This document shows positions 54,135 to 63,803 of a stretch of 64,000 bases of DNA, one piece after another. This DNA is from Polynucleobacter wuianus (GTDB lineage: Bacteria > Pseudomonadota > Gammaproteobacteria > Burkholderiales > Burkholderiaceae). The DNA is taken from NCBI RefSeq assembly GCF_001659725.1, contig NZ_CP015922.1:1116001-1180000 (forward strand), given 5' to 3'. The position numbers were made by a program, and so were the translations under genes. The first letter of the stretch is position 1. Every line of letters begins with the position of its first letter. The notes under the pieces are model-generated. The model was not told the origin of the DNA and ran no database searches. It saw only the letters and a list, made by a program, of their open reading frames with translations.

Positions 54135-54241
54135 TAAAAATATATTATCTACTACAAAAAAGTATTCAAAGATCCTACGGTAATCCCCCCACAGATTAAC
54201 TGAGCTCAGAGGTAGAATTTTCTCTATTAGAGGAGTTCTAC

Positions 54242-54508
54242 ATGAAGCGTTCTAAATTTACCGATAGCCAGATCATGGATGCCCTAAAACGGGTAGATGC
54301 TGGCTTAGCCGTCCCAGAGGTTTGCCGTGAGCTAGGCATCAGCGCTGCTACTTTCTACAAGTGGCGCGCCAAATACGGCGGTATGGATACCTCCATGATG
54401 GCCCGCATGAAAGAGCTTGAGGCTGAAAATGCCCGCTTAAAGAAGATGTACATCGAAGAAAAGCTCAAGGCAGAAATACTAAACGAGGCCATCACAAAAA
54501 AGTGGTGA
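54242..54508 (+). CDS. IS3-family transposase OrfA, copy 2
   Basis: The protein is identical to the 88-residue OrfA at 36869-37135, with the same helix-turn-helix and zipper, and ends at the TGA after the A6G run. Intact, and could still bind the element ends. Confidence 0.9.
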   Translation: MKRSKFTDSQIMDALKRVDAGLAVPEVCRELGISAATFYKWRAKYGGMDTSMMARMKELEAENARLKKMYIEEKLKAEILNEAITKKW

Positions 54509-55056
54509 GCCCAATCTCACAGACGTGAGATGGTCCAAAAAGCAGTATCCCAACACCATGTATCGATCAGACTGGCCTGTGAGATCTTTGGCGTTAGCGA
54601 GTCTTGCTATCGCTATGAAGCTAAGAATAATGCCGAGAATGAACTCATTGCCAGCTGGCTCATCCGCTTGACCGACAACAACTGTAACTGGGGCTTTGGC
54701 CTTTGCTATTTATATCTGCGCAATGTAAAAAACTTTAAATGGAACCATAAGCGGATCTACCGTATTTACAAGGCTCTGGAGCTCAACTTACGCATCAAAC
54801 CCCGCAAACGTTTGGTGCGAGATAAGCCAGATGCCTTGGTTGTACCGCTGAGCATCAACCAAGTATGGTCAATGGATTTTATGCATGACTAGTTGCAAGA
54901 TGGCAGGTCCATCCGCTTGTTCAATGTCATTGATGACTTTAATCGTAAGACCTTGGGCATTGAAGTGGACTTCTCATTGCCAGCAGAGCGAGTCGTTCGT
55001 AGCTTAGATCAAATCATTGCTTGGCGAGGTAAGCCTGCTGTTATACGAGCGGATAA

Positions 55057-55282
55057 CGTACTAAATGCAAGAACTTTTTCCAGCGATAGGCAAAGCCATA
55101 CCGTAACTGCAATTTGCAGTTAAAAAATCAAACTTACTACTTGTCTATACCCGAACGGTCACTTCCACAAATAAATCAGGGGTCCCGATTAACCATAATT
55201 AACACAAGATCCGCCACTTCACGTTTTGGTCTTTACCCTACTTAAAACAATCTGAGGTCCCAGTGGAAGGTCCAAACATTAT
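55057..55282 (-). ncRNA. Candidate bridge RNA/seekRNA region of the IS1111-type element
   Basis: IS110-family elements encode a guide RNA in their long non-coding end, which in the IS1111 subgroup lies downstream of the transposase as here. The region contains the 19-bp palindrome TAACTGCAATTTGCAGTTA (55104-55122), and CCCAGTGGA (55259-55267) can pair with TCCACTGGG (55328-55336) just inside the CDS. In RNA sense it contains GCGGAT (55209-55214), also present at the insertion site; a six-base match may be chance. Boundaries of the RNA are not defined. Confidence 0.45.
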
Positions 55283-56569
55283 CTACGAGGTCCTTGCGGC
55301 CTCTACGGCCCTACAGAGAGGGATCGATCCACTGGGTAAAGCTTTTTCATAGTAACCTTGATACATCTGTTTTGACTTCACTAATCCATACACTACACGC
55401 GCCATCTTTGCTGCCACCGCAGTCCTTGCCTTGCGCTGTAAATCTTTATCTTGAGGCGCACTTTTAATATAGCGTAGATATTTTTGCTGGAAACTGTTCT
55501 CAGGTTGCTGAATGGCACGGTTGACTGACATCCACAGCGCTAAGCGCAGGCGCGCATTACCCCGCTTGGAGATTTGTTCTTGACCACGGTAGTTGCCTGA
55601 TTGGTTTTTGGCTAGATCAAACCCGCAATACTTTAAGAACTGACGATGATGGCTAAAGCGACGTAGATCCCCACCTTCCGCCAGAATCGTTAGGGCATTA
55701 ATCGGACCAATCCCCGGAACACTTTGCAAGATGGCAGAGTCCGGGTTATCGGCCAATACTGCTTGAGCCGTCTCTTCTAATTGCTTGCGACAAGCATTGA
55801 TCTCTTGATAGCGTCTCAGTTGTATTTGAAAGGTTTTGCAAGCCAAGGAATCTGCCTCAACAGGTAGTCCAATGCTATGCAAGGCGGTCTCATAGAGCTC
55901 AATAAGCTTAGCCGCTTTATTAACCTTGCGGCCAATGACAGGGCTGGCAATCTGGCAAAACGCTTCTTGAGAGTGCTTCGTTACTGCGCTAGGGATGGGG
56001 AAGTGCAAAAGATAATTAATCCACCAGTCTGCGCGAGTACTGTTCCACCATTTACCCATCTCCGGAAAATACAAAGGCAGGTAATGCGTGAGGATGGAGT
56101 GCTGTAAGCGCGTGCGACTCAAGGTCACTTGATAGTAGGTTTTAGATAACTCTTGGAGATCATGATGCCCTGCAATTAATGGGTCAACATAACGTTGAGT
56201 AATCCCTTGCTTAAGCAGCTCTAAAAGCACTGCAGCATCCTTGGGATCATTTTTATCCCAGGAGTTGAACATCACCTCCCGATACCGGGCGCTCGCTACC
56301 GAGGAAATAAAGCAGACTTCAAACCCCGCCGCTACCAAGCGATGCCCTAATGCGCGGTGGTAATTGCCGGTTGCCTCAAACCCAATAATGCAAGGCGGCG
56401 GTAAGCTCTTTAGAAAAGCAATAAAACGATCATGATCGGCAGCAGAATTAGCCATCCGAAAATGCTGCCTTTTACCCGCCTTGGTCTCGCTTAACACGGC
56501 ATTAAAGTCCTTGGCAATATCGATTGCAATCCATGCCCCAAAGGGTTTATTGTTTAAGTGGTCAGCCAT
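55283..56569 (-). CDS. IS110-family DEDD recombinase/transposase
   Basis: A 428-residue RNA-guided-type recombinase. The N-terminal RuvC-like DEDD domain has AIDIAKDF (first Asp), GFEATGNYH (Glu) and DKNDPKDAAVL (two Asp). The C-terminal Tnp_20 domain has LQSVPGIGPINALTILAEGG and FDLAKNQSGNYRGQEQISKR, with the serine proposed as nucleophile. The ATG at 56569 has AAGGAG 8 bases upstream, so the longer frame starting at 56608 is not used. The gene appears intact, so this element may be active. Confidence 0.92.
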   Translation of the reverse strand: MADHLNNKPFGAWIAIDIAKDFNAVLSETKAGKRQHFRMANSAADHDRFIAFLKSLPPPCIIGFEATGNYHRALGHRLVAAGFEVCFISSVASARYREVMFNSWDKNDPKDAAVLLELLKQGITQRYVDPLIAGHHDLQELSKTYYQVTLSRTRLQHSILTHYLPLYFPEMGKWWNSTRADWWINYLLHFPIPSAVTKHSQEAFCQIASPVIGRKVNKAAKLIELYETALHSIGLPVEADSLACKTFQIQLRRYQEINACRKQLEETAQAVLADNPDSAILQSVPGIGPINALTILAEGGDLRRFSHHRQFLKYCGFDLAKNQSGNYRGQEQISKRGNARLRLALWMSVNRAIQQPENSFQQKYLRYIKSAPQDKDLQRKARTAVAAKMARVVYGLVKSKQMYQGYYEKALPSGSIPLCRAVEAARTS

Positions 56570-56971
56570 AGCAATACTCCTTATTGATGATCTCGCAATC
56601 ACCAGCATGGCTTAAATTGCTGCGGCTGACTACCATTCTGCATGTACTATGGCCCGGAACTTGTCAGTGGCAGACTGATGGAGTGGGCAGCAAAGCATCA
56701 AATCCACAGATAACACATCCAACCAGGTAAACCACAACAAAATGCCTATGTAGAACGCTTTAATCGCACCGTCAGATATGAATGGCTATCTCAGCATTAT
56801 TGGGAAAGTGTTAACGAAGTTCAAGAGTTTGCAACGCAATGGATGTATCAATACAATCATCAACGTCCAAACATGGAATTGGGCGGTATCACCCCGAAAC
56901 AGCGACTGGCCATGGTTGCTTAATTAACTCTACCTCTAGGTTCGGTTAAATAAGGGGGGATAACCCTAGAA

Positions 56972-58021
56972 TTAATGCCGAATTGTATATCTGATAAATT
57001 TATCAAGATAAATTGATATTATTAAAAGAAATAGAATTACTATAAATGAATAGAAAATTGAAAATCCTGGTAAAAAATTTAAAGGATTACCAATAATTTT
57101 TATTATATTAGTACCAATAAAATTGTGAATTAAATATAAAGTATATGAGCAAGATCCAATAATTACTAATAGTTTACAAGAAAGTAATTTTGAAATAAAT
57201 TTAATTTTGAGAGAGCTATATACTAATATGAATATTAATGGGGTTACTATAGCAGTAGCTACAGGCTCAAATAATATATAGTCAGGTTCATAAAAATTTA
57301 TAAAAATATATGTATAAACATTTATAATAGAACAAGTTAGCAATATTATAAACTTATAAAAGTTATTAATATAAAGATAATATAAACTTATGCCAAATAT
57401 AAAGTATCCTAAATGCCTAGAGATAAATAATTGGCTTAACAATCTAGTTAAATAAGAAAAGTGAAAGTAAAAAGCAGCGCAATTTAAAATTGCAACGCTA
57501 ATGGTAATAATTGTTAAATTTATAAAAAAAATATTTTTATTGAAGAAATATAAAAAAGAAATTAGCAAGTAAAATCTTATCTCAACAAATAATGACCAGT
57601 GTGGTCCATCCATATATTTAAAATTATGCCCTGGAAATATAGCATTATAAATTTTTGGATCAAGAAATGTTATTGAAGGGATAAAATCATAAAATGCTTT
57701 ACTTTGATTTATCAAAATAGAAAATAGAAAAATTAATATACAGCACAAAACCATCGTGGGAAAAAGTCTGAGGAATCTAGCATAAATAAAATTTTTTAAA
57801 TTATTCTTATCTGCTATTGACTTAACAATTACGAATCCTGATAACACAAAAAAAAGTTGTACTCCAAAGTATCCATACTTAAAAATATTCCAATCTTTAA
57901 ATATAGAATTATAAGGTGGATTAAATAAATTCAACTCCCAGCTATAAAAATGAAATCCAATAACAAGCAATATAGCCAAAGCTCTCAAACCATCAAACGA
58001 ATCAATCCTTTTTGAAATCAT
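56972..58021 (-). CDS. Membrane acyltransferase, OafA/AcylT_3 family
   Basis: A 349-residue integral membrane O-acyltransferase with about ten helices. The opening RIDSFDGLRALAILLVIGFH (residues 5-24) contains the family's catalytic His, and YFGVQLFFVLSGFVI plus ARFLRLFPTMV are the next conserved blocks; GPHWSLFVEIRFYLL gives the conserved WSL-E motif. It would acetylate or succinylate surface polysaccharide from the periplasmic side. First chromosomal gene right of IS copy 2 and last of the leftward AT-rich operon. Confidence 0.88.
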   Translation of the reverse strand: MISKRIDSFDGLRALAILLVIGFHFYSWELNLFNPPYNSIFKDWNIFKYGYFGVQLFFVLSGFVIVKSIADKNNLKNFIYARFLRLFPTMVLCCILIFLFSILINQSKAFYDFIPSITFLDPKIYNAIFPGHNFKYMDGPHWSLFVEIRFYLLISFLYFFNKNIFFINLTIITISVAILNCAAFYFHFSYLTRLLSQLFISRHLGYFIFGISLYYLYINNFYKFIILLTCSIINVYTYIFINFYEPDYILFEPVATAIVTPLIFILVYSSLKIKFISKLLSCKLLVIIGSCSYTLYLIHNFIGTNIIKIIGNPLNFLPGFSIFYSFIVILFLLIISIYLDKFIRYTIRH

Positions 58022-58083
58022 GCTATCAAATAATCTTCATATTCTATTAAATTATTTCATGATGTAATATTTTAATTATAAAA

Positions 58084-59694
58084 TTAATCATGCTCACGCT
58101 TTTTAGAGGTCAATAAACTCATATATGGGTTGGTCACAACTACTATTCTATCCAGGCCATCCCAAGTTGGGTAGTAATCTAAATCGACGTCATCGGGTCC
58201 TGCAATTACTTTATATATCCCTCTATAGTTAGCAAGATTACCCAAATAAGGCTCTTTTTTATATCCAGCCCAATGCCCCATTTCAGGATACTCCCCCAGT
58301 AGGTAAATAACAGAATCTGCTTCAGTTAATGAGTGGCTTACTATAGAATCGTTTCCAGAACCAATGCCCAATAGGTCTTTGACCTTAGGGGTTATGTATG
58401 GCTTTATTTTATTTATCAGGACATATTTTTCTACCTCTTTTTTCCATAAATTAGTTTCTACATAATTAAAGCTATTTAAGACATTATATATACTGTATAA
58501 ATTCATAGAAAAAATTAAAATAAAAAATAACGATATTATTAGTTTGATAAAAAAACTTTTTATTGATATTGATAAGTAATCAAAAAAAATCGCTACATAT
58601 AATGCAAAGAACGGAAGAATAACTAGATAATTTCTAATATTCATTACGGATTGCGACGAAAAATAGAAAATATACACAATAGGAAATATACAAATAATTT
58701 TTCTATATATTTTATATTTAATATTAATCAATGATAATATAAATCCAGAAACACAAAATAAAGATAACAAAATTGAAATTATAATATTTTTCGAAAATAG
58801 CCTGATAAATATAAAATCTAAAATTCTTAATAAATGTTCACCGCCCTTTTGGATTGTATTTACGCCATGACCATCAACACTATAATGCCTGATTTCATAA
58901 ATAATATTAATAATAAAGTGTATTGGCTCTATTACCGCCCCCGGTGTAATAACTACAAATGTTGCAGTTGAAAAAAATATTGTATTTACTAATTTAGTTT
59001 TAAATGGTACATTTGAACCAGTACAGAGTGGTAAGATTAATAGAATACCAGCTTGATATTTTATGGCGATACAAAGACCTGCACAAACTGCAGAAATTCG
59101 AAGGCTTAGTAAATTTTTCTTATTTTGAGAATTGATGCAACTCAATATTAACATTGCGCTTGCAGAAACTAAAAGTACATCAGGGGCTATCCATCGTGAA
59201 TGGTAGAAAAACTGAAAGGAAGATAAAATAACTAACGAGCCAATTACTCTGGATGGCACGCTTAACTTCATTTCTCGTAAAGATAAAAAAGTAAAAATTG
59301 CAGTGAGTGAGCTTAGAGTTATGAATATAACTCTCAAAACTAATTTAAAGTTATTTTCCAAAATTAAATACGCTGATTCCTTGCCTAATGCCATCATTAG
59401 TAGCTTAATATCAGTAGTTGAGTATATTAAATTACTTAATTTATCTAAGTTTTTAAAAATTAGATATGGCAAAGAAGCTAATAATCCAACTAAGTAGGAA
59501 AAAGATGGGTAGTTATACCACCTTGGGAGCAAAATTCCAGTTTCAACCGAATCCCTCACTGAGTTTATGATTCTCATTTCATCCCAGTGGTTTCCAAAAT
59601 TAATAGTTGATATTGAACAGTAAAGAAAAAATATTAGAGCTAAAAATAATAATGTAGCCCATGCTTTATCAGATTTAGATCTATTTATTTTCAT
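58084..59694 (-). CDS. GT-C-type membrane glycosyltransferase (ArnT/PMT-like)
   Basis: A 536-residue membrane protein with about eleven helices. The first periplasmic loop contains NHWDEMRIINSV, an acidic motif like the DE pair of GT-C glycosyltransferases, and YNYPSFSYLVG, which resembles the conserved YPP region. A C-terminal soluble portion follows the last helix (after about residue 410). It likely transfers a sugar from a polyprenyl-phosphate donor onto the polysaccharide outside the cytoplasm. Its start overlaps the preceding glycosyltransferase gene by 14 bp. Confidence 0.77.
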   Translation of the reverse strand: MKINRSKSDKAWATLLFLALIFFLYCSISTINFGNHWDEMRIINSVRDSVETGILLPRWYNYPSFSYLVGLLASLPYLIFKNLDKLSNLIYSTTDIKLLMMALGKESAYLILENNFKLVLRVIFITLSSLTAIFTFLSLREMKLSVPSRVIGSLVILSSFQFFYHSRWIAPDVLLVSASAMLILSCINSQNKKNLLSLRISAVCAGLCIAIKYQAGILLILPLCTGSNVPFKTKLVNTIFFSTATFVVITPGAVIEPIHFIINIIYEIRHYSVDGHGVNTIQKGGEHLLRILDFIFIRLFSKNIIISILLSLFCVSGFILSLINIKYKIYRKIICIFPIVYIFYFSSQSVMNIRNYLVILPFFALYVAIFFDYLSISIKSFFIKLIISLFFILIFSMNLYSIYNVLNSFNYVETNLWKKEVEKYVLINKIKPYITPKVKDLLGIGSGNDSIVSHSLTEADSVIYLLGEYPEMGHWAGYKKEPYLGNLANYRGIYKVIAGPDDVDLDYYPTWDGLDRIVVVTNPYMSLLTSKKREHD

Positions 59695-60742
59695 ATTTTT
59701 TATTTAAATCTATAAAATTAATTATTTTTGCACATATATCCTGGTTTCCGTAAGCTCCAGCGCGTACTTTTTTCATTCCAGCGTATTTAATATCTTTTAT
59801 CAAATTTTTATTACTTAATAATCTCTTGCAAATCTCAATACACTCATTAGAGTCCCTCCAAAATACTGCTTCAATACCCTCTTCGTACATTCTTTCATGC
59901 TCTATAGTTCTTTCTGCGCATAATAATCCACCAATAAATGGAATTTCGAGCGATCTTCTTGTATGGAGATCCCTATTACCATGCGACAAAAAACCTATTG
60001 CAATATCAGCCCCTTGAATTGCAGCAACATAATCTGGGCCAGACAAGCTACCACCCTTGTAGGCTATTTTCAAATCTTCCCATAGTGGAGATTTCTCCCA
60101 TCTACTGCCCCATATTGAAATATTTAATCCTGCTCTGATTAAATCCAACAGAAATTTATCTCGCCCCTCGCCCCTAATCCAGGTGCCTACAAATACAATT
60201 TCAGACCTAAAAATTGTGGGAATTTGTCTATGCCGCAAAGGCTTATGAACCTCTTCGTCATAACTCATATAAACACGAATCACATTTTTAACACCAAAAT
60301 CAGCGAATTCCCTTAAGTTTGGCTCCCTAACAACTGCAGCATAGTCATAGTATTTCATTGTCCGCTTTAGGGAGTCAAATCTACGGAAATCTCTCTTACT
60401 TCCAGGATCATCATTTTGATATAAAACTTTCTTGCAGTTAAAGTAGTCCAGTCTAAGTATTGACTTACTATCGAATTCTTCGCCAGAATTTATCCATATC
60501 AAATCAAATGTATTTGAACTATATCTTTTTATCAATTTTAAATCTATCCATTTGCATATTTGATTTTGTACCCAAAAATAACCCGTATAAAACGAGGCTT
60601 TATCTAAGATTTTAATTGTTAACAAACTAAAGGCTTCGCGTGGATTAACATGAGTTACTGTGTGGCCTAATCTTGATAAAGAATTAGCCCTGTGAAATGC
60701 AGTGCTTGATTTATTATTATCACCAATATAAAGAATGTTCAT
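59681..60742 (-). CDS. Glycosyltransferase, CgeB-like (GT1-type C-terminal domain)
   Basis: A 353-residue GT-B protein. It opens MNILYIGDNNKSSTAFHRAN and has the C-terminal Glyco_trans_1_2 block DLHTRRSLEIPFIGGLLCAE, followed by EGIEAVFWRDSNECIEICKR, as in CgeB/spore-maturation-type glycosyltransferases. Cytoplasmic, probably extending the lipid-linked repeat. Substrate not deducible. It follows the Wzy-like gene by 5 bp. Confidence 0.82.
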   Translation of the reverse strand: MNILYIGDNNKSSTAFHRANSLSRLGHTVTHVNPREAFSLLTIKILDKASFYTGYFWVQNQICKWIDLKLIKRYSSNTFDLIWINSGEEFDSKSILRLDYFNCKKVLYQNDDPGSKRDFRRFDSLKRTMKYYDYAAVVREPNLREFADFGVKNVIRVYMSYDEEVHKPLRHRQIPTIFRSEIVFVGTWIRGEGRDKFLLDLIRAGLNISIWGSRWEKSPLWEDLKIAYKGGSLSGPDYVAAIQGADIAIGFLSHGNRDLHTRRSLEIPFIGGLLCAERTIEHERMYEEGIEAVFWRDSNECIEICKRLLSNKNLIKDIKYAGMKKVRAGAYGNQDICAKIINFIDLNKKYENK

Positions 60743-60747
60743 ATAAT

Positions 60748-62235
60748 TTAATTATTCCATTTTATTTTAGATATAAAATTTAATAAAAATGAAATCATTA
60801 TGATGAGAAAATTATCTCTATAAGCAGACATCCAGGTATTTAGATCAGATTCCCCTAATCCCAAAATAAAAAGTGGAAATAAATTTGAAAGAATCATCAA
60901 AATAATTAAAGGATGCACAAAATATAATGACATTAAATATTGTATATTTACTATAAATAAAAATATAATAAGCGGGTACAAAAATAATCCAAAATAGCCG
61001 AAATCTATATATGAATATATGATTGGATTATCAGATATATCGACATCAAATAAAGGATGAAAAAGATTAATAACAACCTCATTCCTTTGTACAAGTAGTT
61101 TATCCCTAAAACTATAGAAGATACTTGGTATGGTCCATATAAAATGGTTATACAAAGCCTTACCATACAAAAATGTACTTTGGGAAAACGGAACCTCCAA
61201 TGCTTTGGTTGTTGCTATCAAAACTAATGGTCTAGATGCTAAATTGATAGCGACCGCTTCATTTGCAATGGATTGGATATTTTGATCACTGAAGTAGATT
61301 TCTAGACCATTCTTCATAACAGTTATGATATTTTCATTTTTTAAATCTTTAGATCCAGACTCACCAAGCCGAACAAAATTGAAAAGAGTTGCTAACACAA
61401 AAAAAACTGGGATTAACAATAAGATTGCCTTATAAAAACTCTTTAGATTAAGATTTTTACTATTCAGTAGATTAACAAATACAATATAACTTAATAAAAA
61501 TATGCCCAATGGAGCCCTACCTCTGGTAAAAAATACTACAATGGATATGGTCATTGAAAAAATTAGCAGGATTTTATATGTAGGGTTTATTTTTCGATAA
61601 TTTCCTAATATTTTTATAGTTAAAACTGCCATCAATGGTGATTGTAGGTTAAAGATACTATTTAGCGCAAACAAATACCATGGAATTCTTCCTTCGTCAA
61701 AATCTTCAGTCGCTATACCTCTGTATATGATAAAACCTGATGCTATAAGAACAATCTCCACTAAAGAAATAATAAAAATACATTTTGATATTAAATCAAT
61801 ATCAAAATAAACAATTTTAAGTAATTTTTGATATATAAGATTAATATATCTTTTGACAATATCTGTGCTGCTAAACAATCCAACCGCAATTGCAAAGAAT
61901 GTTGTGTATGCAACCGCATATGAGTAGTTTACTATCTTAATATTGAGATTTTCAATTAAATAGACTGAAAATATATCATTCAATTTAAATTGAATTATAT
62001 AATAAGAAATTAACCATCCAATATTTATTGTTAAAATTAAAAAAATAGATGCTAATGCTAAATAATTAATATATAATTTCTTATTAATATTCAACTCACT
62101 TCTCAAAATAATAAATATTAGTATGGTTGCGACTAAAGCAGCTATAACTGCCAATGAAAAACTATTAATTTGACCAGCAATAAGCCATAAAGGTATTGTT
62201 AATATTTCAAAAATTACTAATCTATAAATATTCAT
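60748..62235 (-). CDS. Wzy-like polysaccharide repeat-unit polymerase
   Basis: A 495-residue protein with about twelve predicted membrane helices and no soluble domain. A larger loop lies between helices in the C-terminal half (about residues 270-370, containing FVRLGESGSKDL and SYRDKLLV-like segments), as in Wzy polymerases, which have poorly conserved sequence. Assignment is by topology, size and position between the flippase and glycosyltransferase genes. GFFTRGRAPLG-type motif (FFTRGRAPLGIFLLSY) is reminiscent of the WzyE/oligosaccharide polymerase group. Confidence 0.72.
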   Translation of the reverse strand: MNIYRLVIFEILTIPLWLIAGQINSFSLAVIAALVATILIFIILRSELNINKKLYINYLALASIFLILTINIGWLISYYIIQFKLNDIFSVYLIENLNIKIVNYSYAVAYTTFFAIAVGLFSSTDIVKRYINLIYQKLLKIVYFDIDLISKCIFIISLVEIVLIASGFIIYRGIATEDFDEGRIPWYLFALNSIFNLQSPLMAVLTIKILGNYRKINPTYKILLIFSMTISIVVFFTRGRAPLGIFLLSYIVFVNLLNSKNLNLKSFYKAILLLIPVFFVLATLFNFVRLGESGSKDLKNENIITVMKNGLEIYFSDQNIQSIANEAVAINLASRPLVLIATTKALEVPFSQSTFLYGKALYNHFIWTIPSIFYSFRDKLLVQRNEVVINLFHPLFDVDISDNPIIYSYIDFGYFGLFLYPLIIFLFIVNIQYLMSLYFVHPLIILMILSNLFPLFILGLGESDLNTWMSAYRDNFLIIMISFLLNFISKIKWNN

Positions 62236-62250
62236 TATTAAATTTCTTTA

Positions 62251-63786
62251 TTACTTAAAAATAGATGTATTTAATATTCTTTTAATTTTATTAATTAATA
62301 TCTTAGGAATATGTATAATGAAATATGTAAGTACTATTAAATATATTATATTGCTTACCGCTAAAATTCCGTAGCTTTTAGTAACAATACAAAATAAGCT
62401 TAGCATATTTATTGTAACTAACGCCAATGCAATTATAAATTGTTTAGCAGGCCATCTTAGATTTATCTCTTTTAGGTATACACTAGCCAAAGTTACGAAG
62501 CAAAATAAGGAAAAAATTTCTGCTATAAGTAGTGAAATCCCAACACCTAAAATCCCTAAATTCGGGATTAACAAGATTGATCCAATAATTACAATTGCGG
62601 CTAAAGCTAAAGCAATTATAATTTGCATTGCAACGTTATTTATACCCTTAACAACTGCAAAGGCGGGTTGGGATAAAGCAAAAACCAAGATTGATGCTGA
62701 GAAAAATCCAAAAAGCATTGGATTCATTGAGATCTTGTTAGCAGTCCACAGTTGAAATATTAGAGGAAAATAATACTGAAGAAGTAATATACCTGGATTA
62801 AGAATAAAAATTAGACCCAACCATACAGAAGAAAATAAACCTTCAATGCGATTTTGGTCTTTTTTAATTATGTAATTCATCAACTCTGGCATGATTGGAT
62901 TTGTTATAGTGCTAAGTCCCTGCATGCTTACGTTAGCCGCTGTTCGCATAGTTGAAAATGACGTCATTTGAACAAGCCCCACTATTGGAGCCAAGAAAAT
63001 TCTTACTCCTTGTTGCCTGAAGATATCTGAGTAATATTTCACTGAAAAAACGAGCGAAAGCAAAAGTCGATCCAGGCCCTTTTTTATGTTAGGTTTATGC
63101 AAACGAAGATAAGGTTTCGCTCTAATAACAGACCTTAGAAAGATAAGCAGAACTATGTGTGCGAATAAACTCCCTAGACACCAAGCTATAGTAGCCCCCA
63201 TGAGGTTGGCCCCATAAAACACGGCTAAAACAGGGAGGGTAGTAATTAGCAAAATATTAAATGTATTCCACCATGCCAATTGATGATAATGCCCAAACGG
63301 CGTGATCCACCTGCTCAATATCCCACCCCAAGCACCAGTGATAGCCCAATTGCACCCCAGTAATAATAAGGAAATTTTCCATTGCCATAAAATTATTGGG
63401 TCATCGGTAACTAAATCGGCAATTAAAGGTGACCAATTTAAAATTAATATAACAACAATATCGATCAAAGCCACGAGAATAGAGAACGCAAGGGAGGAGG
63501 ATATTATCTCGTTTATCTGCGCTGATCTATACTGCCCTTGTTTTAGACATTCATATCCAATATAGTCATGATATGATAAATCCATAATGTTTATAATCGC
63601 CCAAGTTGAATGCAATAGTAACCATGCACCATAGGTCTTAATTTCCCAAGAATTTAAGAACAGAGGCACCATAATAATTTGAGAAATCAAAGTAATGCCA
63701 ATCCTCACCCAAGAGGCGATGCTTCCAGACATGATTCGATAGCCCGTAGATCTCATTATGCTAGGGTTAGTTTTTTTGATCTGCAT
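62251..63786 (-). CDS. Wzx-like flippase, polysaccharide transporter of the MOP superfamily
   Basis: A 511-residue protein with 12-14 predicted helices. The first segment STGYRIMSGSIASWVRIGIT then LISQIIMVPLFLNSW is the typical opening of Wzx/RfbX proteins. It would flip the undecaprenyl-linked repeat unit to the periplasm for the Wzy-like polymerase encoded 15 bp downstream. First gene after the epimerase in the leftward operon. Confidence 0.86.
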   Translation of the reverse strand: MQIKKTNPSIMRSTGYRIMSGSIASWVRIGITLISQIIMVPLFLNSWEIKTYGAWLLLHSTWAIINIMDLSYHDYIGYECLKQGQYRSAQINEIISSSLAFSILVALIDIVVILILNWSPLIADLVTDDPIILWQWKISLLLLGCNWAITGAWGGILSRWITPFGHYHQLAWWNTFNILLITTLPVLAVFYGANLMGATIAWCLGSLFAHIVLLIFLRSVIRAKPYLRLHKPNIKKGLDRLLLSLVFSVKYYSDIFRQQGVRIFLAPIVGLVQMTSFSTMRTAANVSMQGLSTITNPIMPELMNYIIKKDQNRIEGLFSSVWLGLIFILNPGILLLQYYFPLIFQLWTANKISMNPMLFGFFSASILVFALSQPAFAVVKGINNVAMQIIIALALAAIVIIGSILLIPNLGILGVGISLLIAEIFSLFCFVTLASVYLKEINLRWPAKQFIIALALVTINMLSLFCIVTKSYGILAVSNIIYLIVLTYFIIHIPKILINKIKRILNTSIFK

Positions 63787-63803
63787 CTAAATGAGGTGCA
63801 AAG

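Larger units (their letters stand above)
55057..56648 (-). mobile_element. IS110-family (IS1111-type) insertion sequence
   Basis: About 1.59 kb inserted in the IS3 orfB. GTACTA occurs at both junctions (55058-55063 and 56644-56649). No terminal inverted repeats; subterminal similarity exists between ATGCAAGAACTTTTTCCAGC at the left and ATGCAGAATGGTAGTCAGC (reverse strand) at the right. The transposase leaves a 226-bp non-coding stretch downstream and only about 79 bp upstream, the layout of the IS1111 subgroup. Confidence 0.85.
54530..56923 (+). pseudogene. IS3-family OrfB, copy 2, disrupted by stops and an insertion
   Basis: Same TAG after MHD (54890-54892) and same TAA after HQIHR as in copy 1. 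The coding sequence is cut at IRADN (55056), inside the codons for the second catalytic Asp block, and resumes with GPELVSGRLMEWAAK at 56649, ending LAMVA at 56923. Confidence 0.88.
54181..56963 (+). mobile_element. IS3-family insertion sequence, copy 2, split by an IS110-family element
   Basis: Same element as at 36007-37196 but inverted. The left end is TAATCCCCCC at 54181 and the right end GGGGGGATAA at 56963. Without the 1.59-kb insertion it would be about 1190 bp. Where compared, the two copies are identical, including the stop codons in orfB. No target duplication was seen. Confidence 0.92.
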
